Source: Sulfurimonas sp.
GTDB lineage: Bacteria > Campylobacterota > Campylobacteria > Campylobacterales > Sulfurimonadaceae
Reading direction: 5' to 3'
Assembly (NCBI GenBank): GCA_027044845.1
Contig: JALUBM010000172.1
Location: 1-23,855 of the forward strand
DNA length: 23,855 bases
The position numbers and the translations under genes are program-made. Under the pieces are notes generated by a model. The model made no database searches and was not told the origin of the DNA. It worked only from the letters and a program-made list of their open reading frames with translations. Shown here piece by piece: positions 1 through 7,037 of the stretch (position 1 is its first letter; every line of letters starts with the position of its first letter).

Positions 1-49
1 TCAACTATTTTTACACTCTCTCCCATATCCAAAACAAATATTTCTCCGC
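1..49 (-). other. Fragment matching the C-terminal motif of FlaA1/PglF/CapD-type UDP-GlcNAc 4,6-dehydratase
   Basis: Read on the minus strand in the frame of the upstream gene, this fragment encodes GEIFVLDMGESVKIV and then leaves the window. EIFVLDMGE-x-VKI is a near-invariant stretch toward the C-terminus of membrane-anchored nucleotide-sugar dehydratases (FlaA1, PglF, WbpM, CapD; PF02719), which make precursors for protein glycosylation or capsule. No PgbA-type protein is expected to carry it. Only about 16 residues are visible. Their position directly after a homopolymer suggests the tail of a different gene joined here, either by assembly error or by real recombination. Confidence 0.6.
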
Positions 50-866
50 TTTTTTTTTTTTTTTTTTTTTGTAAAACTTTTTGATAATCTTTTGGTTTCA
101 GCATAAAATGTTTTGTGTTTTTATGATGCTTTTCCGGTAGAGGTTTGTTTGTTTTATTATTTTGTACTAAAAGTTCATAATAATGGGGTGCATAACTATT
201 CATTCTGCTACTTCCCGCACCCCACCAATCGGCATCAATATTATTTACACGCGTATAAAAAGGCAGATGCACTTTCGTTTGTTTTAGTTTTGCATCGCTG
301 ATATTTAATATTTTAAAACTTTTTATATCTAGCGTATATACTTTTTGATTTAAATAGATAAATAAAAGTCCAACACTACTTGCATCTGCCATCGCTCTAA
401 AGTCTTTTTTCATAGGAGTCGGATGTCCACGAAATGAAAGTATTGTAGCAAACAAATCTGGATGAATCCATTGTGTTTTAACGCTTTTTGCAATTTTATA
501 ATAAACTGATTCATTTGGGGCAATCAGCAGTGAACGAGAATACCCAAACGCTAACTCGACAATATCATTAGGTTGAACCTGCCATTTACCGTAAGGTAGT
601 GCATTATTTTGTAGTGCATTAAATTCACTCATTTTTATGGTTGCAGTCTTTGTCTTAGTATTAAAACTTTGTACAACGGCATTTTTTAAAATAACGCTAT
701 GCTCAGGACTTATATGATGTACAATAAAACCACTCACCCCAACATCTATTGTATTTATGTGTATTTTTACAGTGTTATTTTTATTGTTAACCGTAATCAC
801 AGGTGATTTTATAACGGCACCAAAAACCTCGAATGCTACAAGTGCAAGTAATAGTATATATTTCAT
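1..866 (-). CDS. PgbA-like plasminogen-binding-domain protein, 3' end fused in frame to foreign sequence and cut by window edge
   Basis: The frame is open from ATG at 866 to the left edge, about 288 codons. It starts with a signal peptide (MKYILLLALVAFEVFGAV). The next 230 or so residues look like the PGBA_N domain of Helicobacter PgbA and its Campylobacterota homologues: a conserved beta-rich N-terminus (VGVSGFIVHHISPEHSVIL), a WQVQPNDIVEL segment, and an IHPDLFATILSFRGHPTP segment. In H. pylori this family is surface exposed and binds plasminogen through lysines; in a free-living relative its role is unknown. The ribosome-binding site is AGAAGAG, just before the ATG. Beyond residue 265 the frame enters six AAA codons encoded by the homopolymer at 50-70. 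It then reads SGEIFVLDMGESVKIV, a FlaA1/PglF signature and not PgbA sequence. The PgbA part is therefore probably truncated or misjoined. The family call for residues 1-230 rests on recall of the domain, not on a search. Confidence 0.72.
   Translation of the reverse strand, partial: MKYILLLALVAFEVFGAVIKSPVITVNNKNNTVKIHINTIDVGVSGFIVHHISPEHSVILKNAVVQSFNTKTKTATIKMSEFNALQNNALPYGKWQVQPNDIVELAFGYSRSLLIAPNESVYYKIAKSVKTQWIHPDLFATILSFRGHPTPMKKDFRAMADASSVGLLFIYLNQKVYTLDIKSFKILNISDAKLKQTKVHLPFYTRVNNIDADWWGAGSSRMNSYAPHYYELLVQNNKTNKPLPEKHHKNTKHFMLKPKDYQKVLQKKKKKKSGEIFVLDMGESVKIV
50..70. repeat. 21-base poly-T (poly-A on the coding strand) homopolymer
   Basis: There are twenty-one consecutive T bases on the plus strand. 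On the minus strand the tract sits inside an open frame and reads mostly as lysine codons. It separates PgbA-like sequence (right) from FlaA1-like sequence (left). A tract this long is unstable in replication and error-prone in sequencing, and a change of one base would break the frame. Confidence 0.9.
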
Positions 867-882
867 ATCTCTTCTTTTTATC

Positions 883-923
883 AGATTTTTCAAAAAAAAT
901 CTATTTTTATATATGTGATTATA
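883..923 (-). promoter_or_regulatory. Putative promoter (-10) and leader hairpin of the PgbA-like gene
   Basis: The minus strand has a perfect TATAAT at 923-918, about 50 bases upstream of the ATG at 866. The predicted leader contains an 8-bp inverted repeat, AGATTTTT/AAAAATCT (883-890 and 895-902), with a 4-base loop. No -35 box is evident, which is usual for housekeeping promoters in this phylum. The hairpin is A/T only and may be chance low complexity. Confidence 0.4.
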
Positions 924-991
924 ACCAACAAACCTCAGACTAAGCAAAAATTTGATAATCTTTGCAAATTATTTATTATAGGCTTATATTT

Positions 992-2182
992 ATGATACGA
1001 TTTCTCATACTTTTTTTACTGACAACTTCTATATTTGCATCACAGGTGGAGCGTTATCGTTGGAATAATGCAGAGACATATTTAGACTTTTTAGAGAATA
1101 ATAACTTACCTGTTAAAAAACTTTATTATAATCTTGATAAAGATGATCAAAGACTTACCGAAGAGATGCGTGCAGGCATTCATTATCAGATATTAAAGAG
1201 CAAAAATGGCAATATTGAACAGATTTTGCTTCCACTCAATGATGAACTTCAAATCCATATATATAAAGATAAAAATAGTTATGTATTTGAAGCGATCCCA
1301 ATCATTAGCACTACAAAAACGGAAGCTTTTTATACTACTATTACAAGTTCGCCTAATTACAATATTTTAAAAGAGACGGGTTCAAAAAAACTTGCACAAA
1401 TTTTCATCTCAAGTTTTAAACACTCCTTGAATTTTAAAAATGACATCCAAAAAGGCGATAAACTTGTTATGATTTATGATCAAAAATACCGACTTGAAGC
1501 ACCTTTTTCTATGCCAACTTTAAAAGTTGCAATGATAGAAACACACCATAAAAAACACTATATATACCTTAATGATGATGGCAGATACTATAATGAAAAA
1601 GGGCATGAGGTCGAAGGTTTTTTATTTGCTCGTCCTATTCCTGGTGCTCGTATATCTTCTTATTTTACGAAACATAGATGGCATCCAATATTACACAAAT
1701 GGAAAGCACATCTCGGTGTTGATTTTGCTGCAAGACGTGGCACACCTGTACATGCTGCTGGTTCTGGTACAATCAGTTGGTGTTCAAGAGCAGGAACTTA
1801 TGGTAATCTTATAAAAATTCGTCATGCTGATGGTTATGAAACACGTTATGCACATTTAAAATCATTCCGCCGAGGAATTTACCGCGGAAGACATGTTAAA
1901 AAAGGGCAAATTATTGCTTATGTCGGAACGACAGGACGTTCAACAGGACCACATTTGCACTTTGAAGTGAGAATACACGGTCGTGCCATCAATCCATTAC
2001 ATATTATACAGATTACGACAAAAAAACTCGAAGGCAAGCAAAAAAGAGCCTTTATTCGATTAAAGAAAAATTATGATGAAAGTGTAAATCTTCATCTTAA
2101 TAATAAAACACACTATAAAAAGCCGCCTCCTTTTGAAAACATGGGTTATATTCATCTTTTAACAGAGAAAAATAATGGGTAA
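992..2182 (+). CDS. csd3: M23 (LytM) peptidoglycan peptidase, Csd3/HdpA-like
   Basis: Probable zinc D,D-endopeptidase/carboxypeptidase that trims peptidoglycan cross-links in the periplasm; Csd3 (HdpA) sets helical cell shape in H. pylori. A frame is open from TTG at 962, but I start at ATG 992 because it gives a clean signal peptide (MIRFLILFLLTTSIFAS). That yields 396 aa, close to the roughly 400 aa of Csd3. Residues 20-200 resemble the two N-terminal Csd3 domains (YYNLDKDDQRLTEEMRAG, ELQIHIYKDKNSYVFE). The LytM domain at about 215-340 has all zinc and catalytic motifs: H240-x3-D244 (HLGVD), H288 (YAHLK) and H321-x-H323 (GPHLHFEVR). The lysine-rich C-terminal tail is longer than the domain needs. 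The stop overlaps the Nudix start by 8 bases, so the two genes are probably co-transcribed. The M23 class is certain; Csd3 rather than Csd1/Csd2 is inferred from length and N-terminus. Confidence 0.85.
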   Translation: MIRFLILFLLTTSIFASQVERYRWNNAETYLDFLENNNLPVKKLYYNLDKDDQRLTEEMRAGIHYQILKSKNGNIEQILLPLNDELQIHIYKDKNSYVFEAIPIISTTKTEAFYTTITSSPNYNILKETGSKKLAQIFISSFKHSLNFKNDIQKGDKLVMIYDQKYRLEAPFSMPTLKVAMIETHHKKHYIYLNDDGRYYNEKGHEVEGFLFARPIPGARISSYFTKHRWHPILHKWKAHLGVDFAARRGTPVHAAGSGTISWCSRAGTYGNLIKIRHADGYETRYAHLKSFRRGIYRGRHVKKGQIIAYVGTTGRSTGPHLHFEVRIHGRAINPLHIIQITTKKLEGKQKRAFIRLKKNYDESVNLHLNNKTHYKKPPPFENMGYIHLLTEKNNG

Positions 2183-2750
2183 AATTACTGCAATTAAAGC
2201 ATTGCAAAATCCAAATTTTGTAAAACCTATAGAAATCCATTACATGCAAAATGGTGTAGAAAAAAAATGGGAAGCCGTACTTTCTCATGATAGCGTTGCC
2301 ATACTGCTTTACCATACACAAAAAAATGCCTTTGTCCTTGTAAAACAACTTCGTGTTACTGTACTTAATAAAAATAAAAACAACGGTTACATGTATGAGC
2401 TGTGTGCGGGTATTGTGGACAAAGACTGCTCCATTGAGCAGATGGCAAAAGAGGAAATTTTAGAAGAGTGCGGTTATGATATTCCTCTGCAAAATTTGGA
2501 AAAAATTAGTGCTTTTTATACAAGCGTAGGTATATCAGGAACTTATCAAACACTTTATTATGCACAAATTGATGAAAGTATGAAAATCGGAGAAGGTGGT
2601 GGATTAGAAGAAGAAGAAATTGAAGTGATTTACATTTCTTTGAGTGAAGCAAAAAAATTTATGTTCGATGAGAGTTATCAAAAAACAACGGGTGTCTCTT
2701 TAGCATTTTATTGGTTTTTTAACCATAAAAAGCATATTCTCCTTGATTAA
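2175..2750 (+). CDS. Nudix hydrolase, NUDT14/ADP-ribose or UDP-sugar pyrophosphatase type
   Basis: 191-residue Nudix protein, probably cytoplasmic, expected to hydrolyse a nucleoside diphosphate sugar such as ADP-ribose or UDP-glucose to NMP plus sugar phosphate. The Nudix box is at residues 79-101 (AGIVDKD, then KEEILEECGYD). The metal-binding EExxEE core is intact, but the upstream Glu of the consensus GX5EX7REUXEEXGU is Cys and the Arg is Glu, so this is a variant box. The sequence after the box (ISAFYTSVGISGTYQTLYYA) fits the NUDT14/AdpP group, where a region C-terminal to the box sets substrate choice. ATG overlaps the end of the peptidase gene by 8 bases, which implies translational coupling. 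It converges on priA with an 18-base gap. Substrate is not determinable from sequence alone. Confidence 0.85.
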   Translation: MGKITAIKALQNPNFVKPIEIHYMQNGVEKKWEAVLSHDSVAILLYHTQKNAFVLVKQLRVTVLNKNKNNGYMYELCAGIVDKDCSIEQMAKEEILEECGYDIPLQNLEKISAFYTSVGISGTYQTLYYAQIDESMKIGEGGGLEEEEIEVIYISLSEAKKFMFDESYQKTTGVSLAFYWFFNHKKHILLD

Positions 2751-2768
2751 AATCTAGATTTTGGAAGA

Positions 2769-4646
2769 TTATCCAAAGTCAATAGGATCCATATCTATTT
2801 CAGCTAAATTAACTTTTGAAGCTCTGACTGCTTTTATAATATCTGTACTTTTATTCGCTCGTAGAAGTATCTCAAATCTATATTTATTTGCTACTTTTTC
2901 AATGGCACATTTTTTTGCACCGACTACTTCAATTCCTTTACATGTGAGTAGACTCTCATGCATTTTCCGCATTGCATCCTGTGCCTTTGCTCCATTTTTA
3001 TGGGCAAATAGAATACGACAAAGCTTTTTATACGGTGGATAAAGTTCTTGTCTAAAGATTTTTTCTTCTTCTAAAAAATCTTCATATTTGTTTATATAAT
3101 TTTTAAAGAAATCTTCATGAAAAGTCTGTATTATAACCTTTGCATCTTTGGCTCTTCCACTTCTTCCCGCTACTTGAATCAAAGATGAGAGTGCTTTTTC
3201 ACGTGCACGATAATCACTCATATTTAGCATGTTATCCATACCAAGTACTACTGCCAAGGTTACTCCATGGTAATCATGCCCTTTTGAAAGCATTTGCGTT
3301 CCTACTAAAATATCACTCTCTTTGTCATTAAATCGTTTGAGTGCCTTTTTAAGCTTGTTTGCCGTTGTTATGACATCTCTGTCAAATTGTTCTACGTTTG
3401 CCTTGGGTAAAATTTCTTGTAGTATATGAACAGCTTCAGCTGTTCCGAGTCTTGAACTTGTAAGGTTAGGACTTTTACATTCTGGGCAAACTTGAGGAAT
3501 TGCTTGTGTAAAGTTACAATAGTGGCATTTCAAAGCACGTAAATGTTGATGCACACTCATACCGACACTACAGAATGCACATTTAATTGTATATCCACAA
3601 TCTTGACAAAGCAGATATTTAAAATTGGCACGAGTAGGCAAAAATACGATAGCTTGTTCATTTTTTTGTATTGTTTCTTGTAGATTTTGAAGAATCAAAG
3701 GCGTCAAACTCTCTGCACTTTTTTCATATATGAAGCTTTTATTTGAGTTGAAATGCCCGCCTTTTAACCGAATATGAGGAAATTTTACATAAGAGTTGAG
3801 CGAAGGTGTTGCACTGCCAAGCACTACATGTGCGTTATAGAGTTTCCCCATATAAATTGCCAAATCTCTTGCATTGTAGCGGGGGCGTGAAGATGATTTA
3901 TAACTTTCATCATGCTCTTCATCGACGACAATAAGTCCTAAATTTTGTATGGGCAAGAAAAGAGCAGAACGTGCACCTGCAATAATCTTTGCCTTCCCTG
4001 AGTATATTTTAGTGAGTGCTTTTTTCTTTGCAAGAGGAGTAAGCTTTGAGTGCCACATTACAAATTCATCGTCAAAATGCTCTTTAAGTCGTTTTGACAT
4101 CTGTGGGGTCAAAGAGATTTCAGGCATTAAAAATATGCTTCTTTTTTCCTCTTGCATCATCTGCTCGAAATATTTCATATATATTTCTGTTTTGCCGCTG
4201 CCAGTATCGCCGAAAAGAAGTGATACCTTATGTTTTTGTAAAAATGCAAGTGCATCTTTTTGTTTTGAAGAGAGTAAAATTTTTGATTCATTTTTTGGAA
4301 GAGACGTTTTAACTTTGTTTGTTTGGCTTTGTGTCACGAATGGTGTCATTAACGCAAATGCATCGCCGAGGGAACAAATATAATAAGACGATATAAATTT
4401 CGCAAGTATCATTTGCTTATCAGAGAAACAGAACTCATTTTGCTTTATGATTTCATTTGTCTTAAATTCAGGTTTATTACACTGTGAAAGGATAGTACCT
4501 TGCACTTCTCTGTTCCTTACATATATAGCAACATGAGTGCCGATGGGCATTTCATAATTTGTATGATAGGTAAAAGGCTCAAGTGGCGAACCTATGAGAG
4601 ATATATGATAAAAGTATTTCAAAACTATTTTGTCATTTGATAGCAA
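2769..4646 (-). CDS. priA: Primosomal protein N' (replication restart helicase PriA)
   Basis: 3'-to-5' DNA helicase that recognises stalled forks and reloads the replisome. The sequence shows Walker A GDTGSGKT (residues 146-153), the DEEH box (242-245), the PriA-specific KSSSRPRYNARDLA segment, and eight zinc-binding cysteines in four CxxC pairs (C347/C350, C356/C359, C374/C377, C387/C390). A C-terminal helicase lobe follows (VGTQMLSKGHDYHGV, VAGRSGRA). At 625 aa it is shorter than E. coli PriA (732 aa), mainly through a reduced N-terminal DNA-binding domain; I recall this as usual in the phylum. The start is uncertain: TTG at 4646 overlaps the upstream pilin gene by 22 bases, while TTG at 4622 lies just after the pilin stop and gives an N-terminus (LKYFYHISLIGSPLEPFTY) closer to what I expect. 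Neither has a strong ribosome-binding site. Confidence 0.95.
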   Translation of the reverse strand: MLSNDKIVLKYFYHISLIGSPLEPFTYHTNYEMPIGTHVAIYVRNREVQGTILSQCNKPEFKTNEIIKQNEFCFSDKQMILAKFISSYYICSLGDAFALMTPFVTQSQTNKVKTSLPKNESKILLSSKQKDALAFLQKHKVSLLFGDTGSGKTEIYMKYFEQMMQEEKRSIFLMPEISLTPQMSKRLKEHFDDEFVMWHSKLTPLAKKKALTKIYSGKAKIIAGARSALFLPIQNLGLIVVDEEHDESYKSSSRPRYNARDLAIYMGKLYNAHVVLGSATPSLNSYVKFPHIRLKGGHFNSNKSFIYEKSAESLTPLILQNLQETIQKNEQAIVFLPTRANFKYLLCQDCGYTIKCAFCSVGMSVHQHLRALKCHYCNFTQAIPQVCPECKSPNLTSSRLGTAEAVHILQEILPKANVEQFDRDVITTANKLKKALKRFNDKESDILVGTQMLSKGHDYHGVTLAVVLGMDNMLNMSDYRAREKALSSLIQVAGRSGRAKDAKVIIQTFHEDFFKNYINKYEDFLEEEKIFRQELYPPYKKLCRILFAHKNGAKAQDAMRKMHESLLTCKGIEVVGAKKCAIEKVANKYRFEILLRANKSTDIIKAVRASKVNLAEIDMDPIDFG

Positions 4647-5089
4647 TATTTTTGTTCTTGCGTACCATCTTGATTTGCATCACAGCTAAAAATTCCTGTC
4701 GTGCTATTATAGTCAAATGGAATATTTGCACCATTTACTTTAAAAGTATATTTTTTATATGTATTGCCATTTGCAGACCATTTTCCATCACTTGTGCCTT
4801 CCGTGATACCGTAAATTAAAAGCTTTCTTCCTGCACCATCTCCTGTGAAAAGTATCGTATTATTATCACTAAGTTTTGGAATGTAGGTATTGACTCCTTT
4901 TATAAGCTGACTCTGTCGCTCTGATAAAATAGAAGAACGTATTGCCATAACATCAGAACGACCTTTGGCAATATCGGCAAGATTTTTAGTTGCAGTGAAT
5001 TTTGGCAGAGCAATAGCTGATAAAATACCTAAAGTAACGATAACAAAGATAAGTTCAATTACAGTAAACGCATTTTGTGATTTTAGCAT
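4625..5089 (-). CDS. Type IV pilin / type II secretion pseudopilin-like protein
   Basis: 154 aa with a class III N-terminus: a short leader (MLKSQNA), then FTVIELIFVIVTLGILSAIALPKF, where F1 and E5 of the mature pilin are present. The residue before the cleavage site is Ala rather than the near-invariant Gly, so PilD processing may be slow or altered. The globular part is polar and ends with a Cys pair (FSCDANQDGTQEQKYC) that could form the C-terminal D-loop disulfide typical of pilins. The ribosome-binding site is AAGGAA, about 8 bases before the ATG. It lies just upstream of priA and downstream of a second pilin-like gene. No assembly ATPase, platform or secretin gene is in the window, so whether it builds pili or a secretion pseudopilus cannot be decided. 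Confidence 0.82.
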   Translation of the reverse strand: MLKSQNAFTVIELIFVIVTLGILSAIALPKFTATKNLADIAKGRSDVMAIRSSILSERQSQLIKGVNTYIPKLSDNNTILFTGDGAGRKLLIYGITEGTSDGKWSANGNTYKKYTFKVNGANIPFDYNSTTGIFSCDANQDGTQEQKYCYQMTK

Positions 5090-5186
5090 TAAAAGTTCCT
5101 TGCATCTTTATTTAACATAATAACATTTTTTTGATTATTTATGTTTACGGTTCATTGTTTTTTGAAGGATTATAGTTGATGTATGT

Positions 5187-5210
5187 ATTCCCAAGCGGGA
5201 GCTTGGGAAT
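5187..5210. repeat. Perfect 10-bp inverted repeat (REP-like hairpin) between pilin genes
   Basis: ATTCCCAAGC and GCTTGGGAAT flank the 4-base loop GGGA, a perfect stem. It is GC-richer than its surroundings and lies 12 bases beyond the stop of the upstream pilin gene. No T-run follows on either strand (the plus strand has TGAAAAAATA, the minus strand ACATACATC), so it is a poor intrinsic terminator. Its form resembles dispersed palindromes of the type TTCCCA...TGGGAA found in several copies in many bacterial genomes, sometimes mobilised by RAYT transposases. It could also protect the 3' end of the upstream mRNA. Confidence 0.65.
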
Positions 5211-5221
5211 GAAAAAATATT

Positions 5222-5605
5222 CTAGTTAAGTTTTTCCCAAGTCCATCTTGGTGTATTTGAGGTATTACCATCCGTAAAATTCATATCATAATTACTACTA
5301 CCAAATGTGTATGAATTATGAGCATTTGTTACGGAATCATTGCATTCACTTGGAACATCAGTATATTTTGTTATATTCGCAGGTGACAAATAACTAGAAA
5401 CATTACCATCTTTACCCTCAGAAATAGATTGTGACCACGCAGTAGGTCCTACTGTACGATTTAGAGTTCCAACAAATGCCTTACACTTACCTGCTCTTGC
5501 TTGATCGGAAACTCCAATAAACTTTGGCAGTGCGACTGCCGACAAAATACCTAAAATAACGATAACGAAAATTAATTCAATCATTGTAAAACCAGCTCTT
5601 TTCAT
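5222..5605 (-). CDS. Type IV pilin / pseudopilin-like protein
   Basis: The frame extends upstream to 5659, but ATG 5605 is chosen for its strong ribosome-binding site (AAGGAG, 6 bases upstream) and because it gives a canonical prepilin leader MKRAG followed by FTMIELIFVIVILGILSAVALPKF. Gly at -1 and Glu at +5 are intact. The mature protein is about 122 aa with a short polar globular domain and two cysteines (GKCKAF and SECNDS) that could pair. It shares the N-terminal helix (ALPKF) with the next pilin gene, but the C-terminal domains differ, so they are an old or fast-diverging pair. Such short pseudopilin-like proteins are common in Campylobacterota without full pilus loci nearby. Upstream (5633-5648) is a small inverted repeat, GATTAC-ACTA-GTAATC, of unknown role. 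Confidence 0.85.
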   Translation of the reverse strand: MKRAGFTMIELIFVIVILGILSAVALPKFIGVSDQARAGKCKAFVGTLNRTVGPTAWSQSISEGKDGNVSSYLSPANITKYTDVPSECNDSVTNAHNSYTFGSSNYDMNFTDGNTSNTPRWTWEKLN

Positions 5606-5708
5606 AAGAACTCCTTGAGTTATAAAAAATTGGATTACACTAGTAATCTTGGAAACCATTATGAGCCTAGTTTCATTAAAATTTACTTAAAATATAAAAT
5701 AAATCAAT

Positions 5709-5726
5709 TTGGAATAAAAATTGCTT
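5709..5726 (+). promoter_or_regulatory. Sigma-54 (RpoN) promoter of the flgB operon
   Basis: TTGGAATAAAAATTGCTT carries GG at 5711-5712 and GC at 5723-5724, exactly 12 bases apart, as needed for the -24/-12 elements of RpoN promoters, with the usual TTGC at -12. Transcription would begin near 5736, about 23 bases before the flgB ATG. RpoN control of rod genes is established in Helicobacter and Campylobacter. The -24 element is only partly consensus (TTGGAAT rather than TTGGCAC). A palindrome TTACATGTAA lies at 5735-5744, next to the predicted start. Confidence 0.65.
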
Positions 5727-5758
5727 TTACTTAATTACATGTAAACGAGGAGTCATTT

Positions 5759-6190
5759 ATGAGCATTGAAATATCTAAAACATATTCACTCTTAACTAAA
5801 GCTATGGATTATCGTGCCGAACGTCAAGATATGATATCATCTAATATTGCTAATGCAGACACACCTTATTACAAACCAAGAGATATTAGTTTTGAAGATG
5901 CACTTATTGCTAAAAAGCATGAGCTTTATCAAGATAATTCCCATTGCTTACAAATGGCAGTCACAAATGAGAAAGATTTAGAACCAAAAGCAGAGACATC
6001 TTCACTTAAACCAACGCTTTTTTTTCGAGACGGGCATATGGCACGTAATGATGGAAACTCTGTTGATATAGATGTAGAGACAACAGAAATGAGCAAAAAC
6101 TCCATTATGTTTAATGCACTCATTATGGCAGCGAAAAAAGATTTAGGCATTTTTAGAAGTGTTATAGATGCATCATCAAAATTAAATTAA
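5759..6190 (+). CDS. flgB: Flagellar basal-body proximal rod protein FlgB
   Basis: 143-aa rod protein exported by the flagellar type III apparatus; it forms the proximal rod above the MS ring with FlgC, FlgF and FliE. The N-terminal rod signature is present (RAERQDMISSNIANADTPYYKPRDISFEDAL). The C-terminal helix (DIDVETTEMSKNSIMFNALIMAAKKDL) forms the coiled coil shared by rod and hook proteins. Length is normal for the family. GAGGAG sits 6 bases before the ATG. It is first in flgB-flgC-fliE-ftsI, behind the sigma-54-type promoter at 5709-5726. Confidence 0.96.
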   Translation: MSIEISKTYSLLTKAMDYRAERQDMISSNIANADTPYYKPRDISFEDALIAKKHELYQDNSHCLQMAVTNEKDLEPKAETSSLKPTLFFRDGHMARNDGNSVDIDVETTEMSKNSIMFNALIMAAKKDLGIFRSVIDASSKLN

Positions 6191-6200
6191 GGACAAAATA

Positions 6201-6695
6201 TTGAGTAATTTTTTAAGCAGTTTTGACATTAGTGGTTATGGACTTTCCGCACAAAGGGTTCGTGTCAATACAATTTCAAGTAATATAGCTAACGCCCAAA
6301 CAACCAGAACAGATGAAGGCGGTCCTTATCGTAGAAGAGAGGTTGTTTTTAAAGCAATTAACTTTAATGATGTTTATAATAAAGAACTTGGTAAAGATAC
6401 ACAAAGTGCATCATATGAAGACCCCTTAAATGAAGGTGAACTTGGTGCAAAGGTAAAACCTGCTATAATGAGTGTAGTCGTTGACAAAATAGTAAGAGAC
6501 GATTCAAAACCTCTTATGAAGTTTGAACCAAATAACCCTGATGCAGATGCAAATGGATATGTCGCATACCCAAATATTAACCCTGTTGTGGAAATGTCCG
6601 ATTTAGTAGAAGCGACACGTTCTTATCAGGCAAATGTTGCGGCATTTCAAAGTGCAAAAGATATGGCAAATTCTGCAATATCACTTTTACAATAA
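6201..6695 (+). CDS. flgC: Flagellar basal-body rod protein FlgC
   Basis: 164-aa proximal rod protein. The conserved N-terminal motif is SSNIANAQTTRTDEGGPYRRREVVF, and the C-terminal segment (NPVVEMSDLVEATRSYQANVAAFQSAKDM) is the family hallmark. The start is TTG, supported by AAGGA 7 bases upstream and by alignment of the N-terminus; no in-frame ATG lies nearby. It begins 10 bases after flgB and works with FlgB and FliE in the rod. A weaker start codon here could lower its dose relative to flgB. Confidence 0.96.
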   Translation: MSNFLSSFDISGYGLSAQRVRVNTISSNIANAQTTRTDEGGPYRRREVVFKAINFNDVYNKELGKDTQSASYEDPLNEGELGAKVKPAIMSVVVDKIVRDDSKPLMKFEPNNPDADANGYVAYPNINPVVEMSDLVEATRSYQANVAAFQSAKDMANSAISLLQ

Positions 6696-6711
6696 GATGG
6701 AGATATAAATT

Positions 6712-7014
6712 ATGAATAATATTAGCAGTATATCTGGTGCATCAACTGCAGATCTTTTAAAACAAAAAGGTGCTGTTGGAAAAGGCACAGGAGGAGAGGC
6801 TTTTGCTCAACAGTTAAAATCAGCTATAAATAATGTCAATGATATTCAAAAAGACAGTGAAAAAGCCATCGCTGATTTAGCAACGGGACAGGTAAAAGAT
6901 CTGCATCAAGCGGCACTCGCAATCGGCAAAGCAGAAACAAGTATGAAACTTATGTTAGAGATACGAAACAAAGCACTTAGTGCTTATAAAGAGATTGGTA
7001 GAACTCAATTATAA
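6712..7014 (+). CDS. fliE: Flagellar hook-basal body complex protein FliE
   Basis: 100-aa adaptor that joins the MS ring (FliF) to the rod (FlgB). The sequence shows the typical GGEAFAQQLKSAINNVNDIQKDSEKAIADLATG segment, then HQAALAIGKAETSMKLMLEIRNKALSAYKEI, the helical part conserved in FliE. A GGAG ribosome-binding site precedes the ATG. It is third in the rod operon, 16 bases after flgC, and is followed by ftsI after 23 bases. Confidence 0.96.
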   Translation: MNNISSISGASTADLLKQKGAVGKGTGGEAFAQQLKSAINNVNDIQKDSEKAIADLATGQVKDLHQAALAIGKAETSMKLMLEIRNKALSAYKEIGRTQL

Positions 7015-7037
7015 TCTACCTCGGTATATAAAACTCA

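Noticed and set aside
113..301. 62-codon plus-strand frame near the left edge
   Set aside because: It lies antisense inside the PgbA-like gene, which has a signal peptide and family motifs. This frame has no such support.
2749..2777. Palindrome AAAATCTAGATTTT and a 6-bp stem between the Nudix and priA stops, as a bidirectional terminator
   Set aside because: The palindrome has no loop, the adjacent stem is short, and no T-run follows on either strand. Termination here is possible but not supported.
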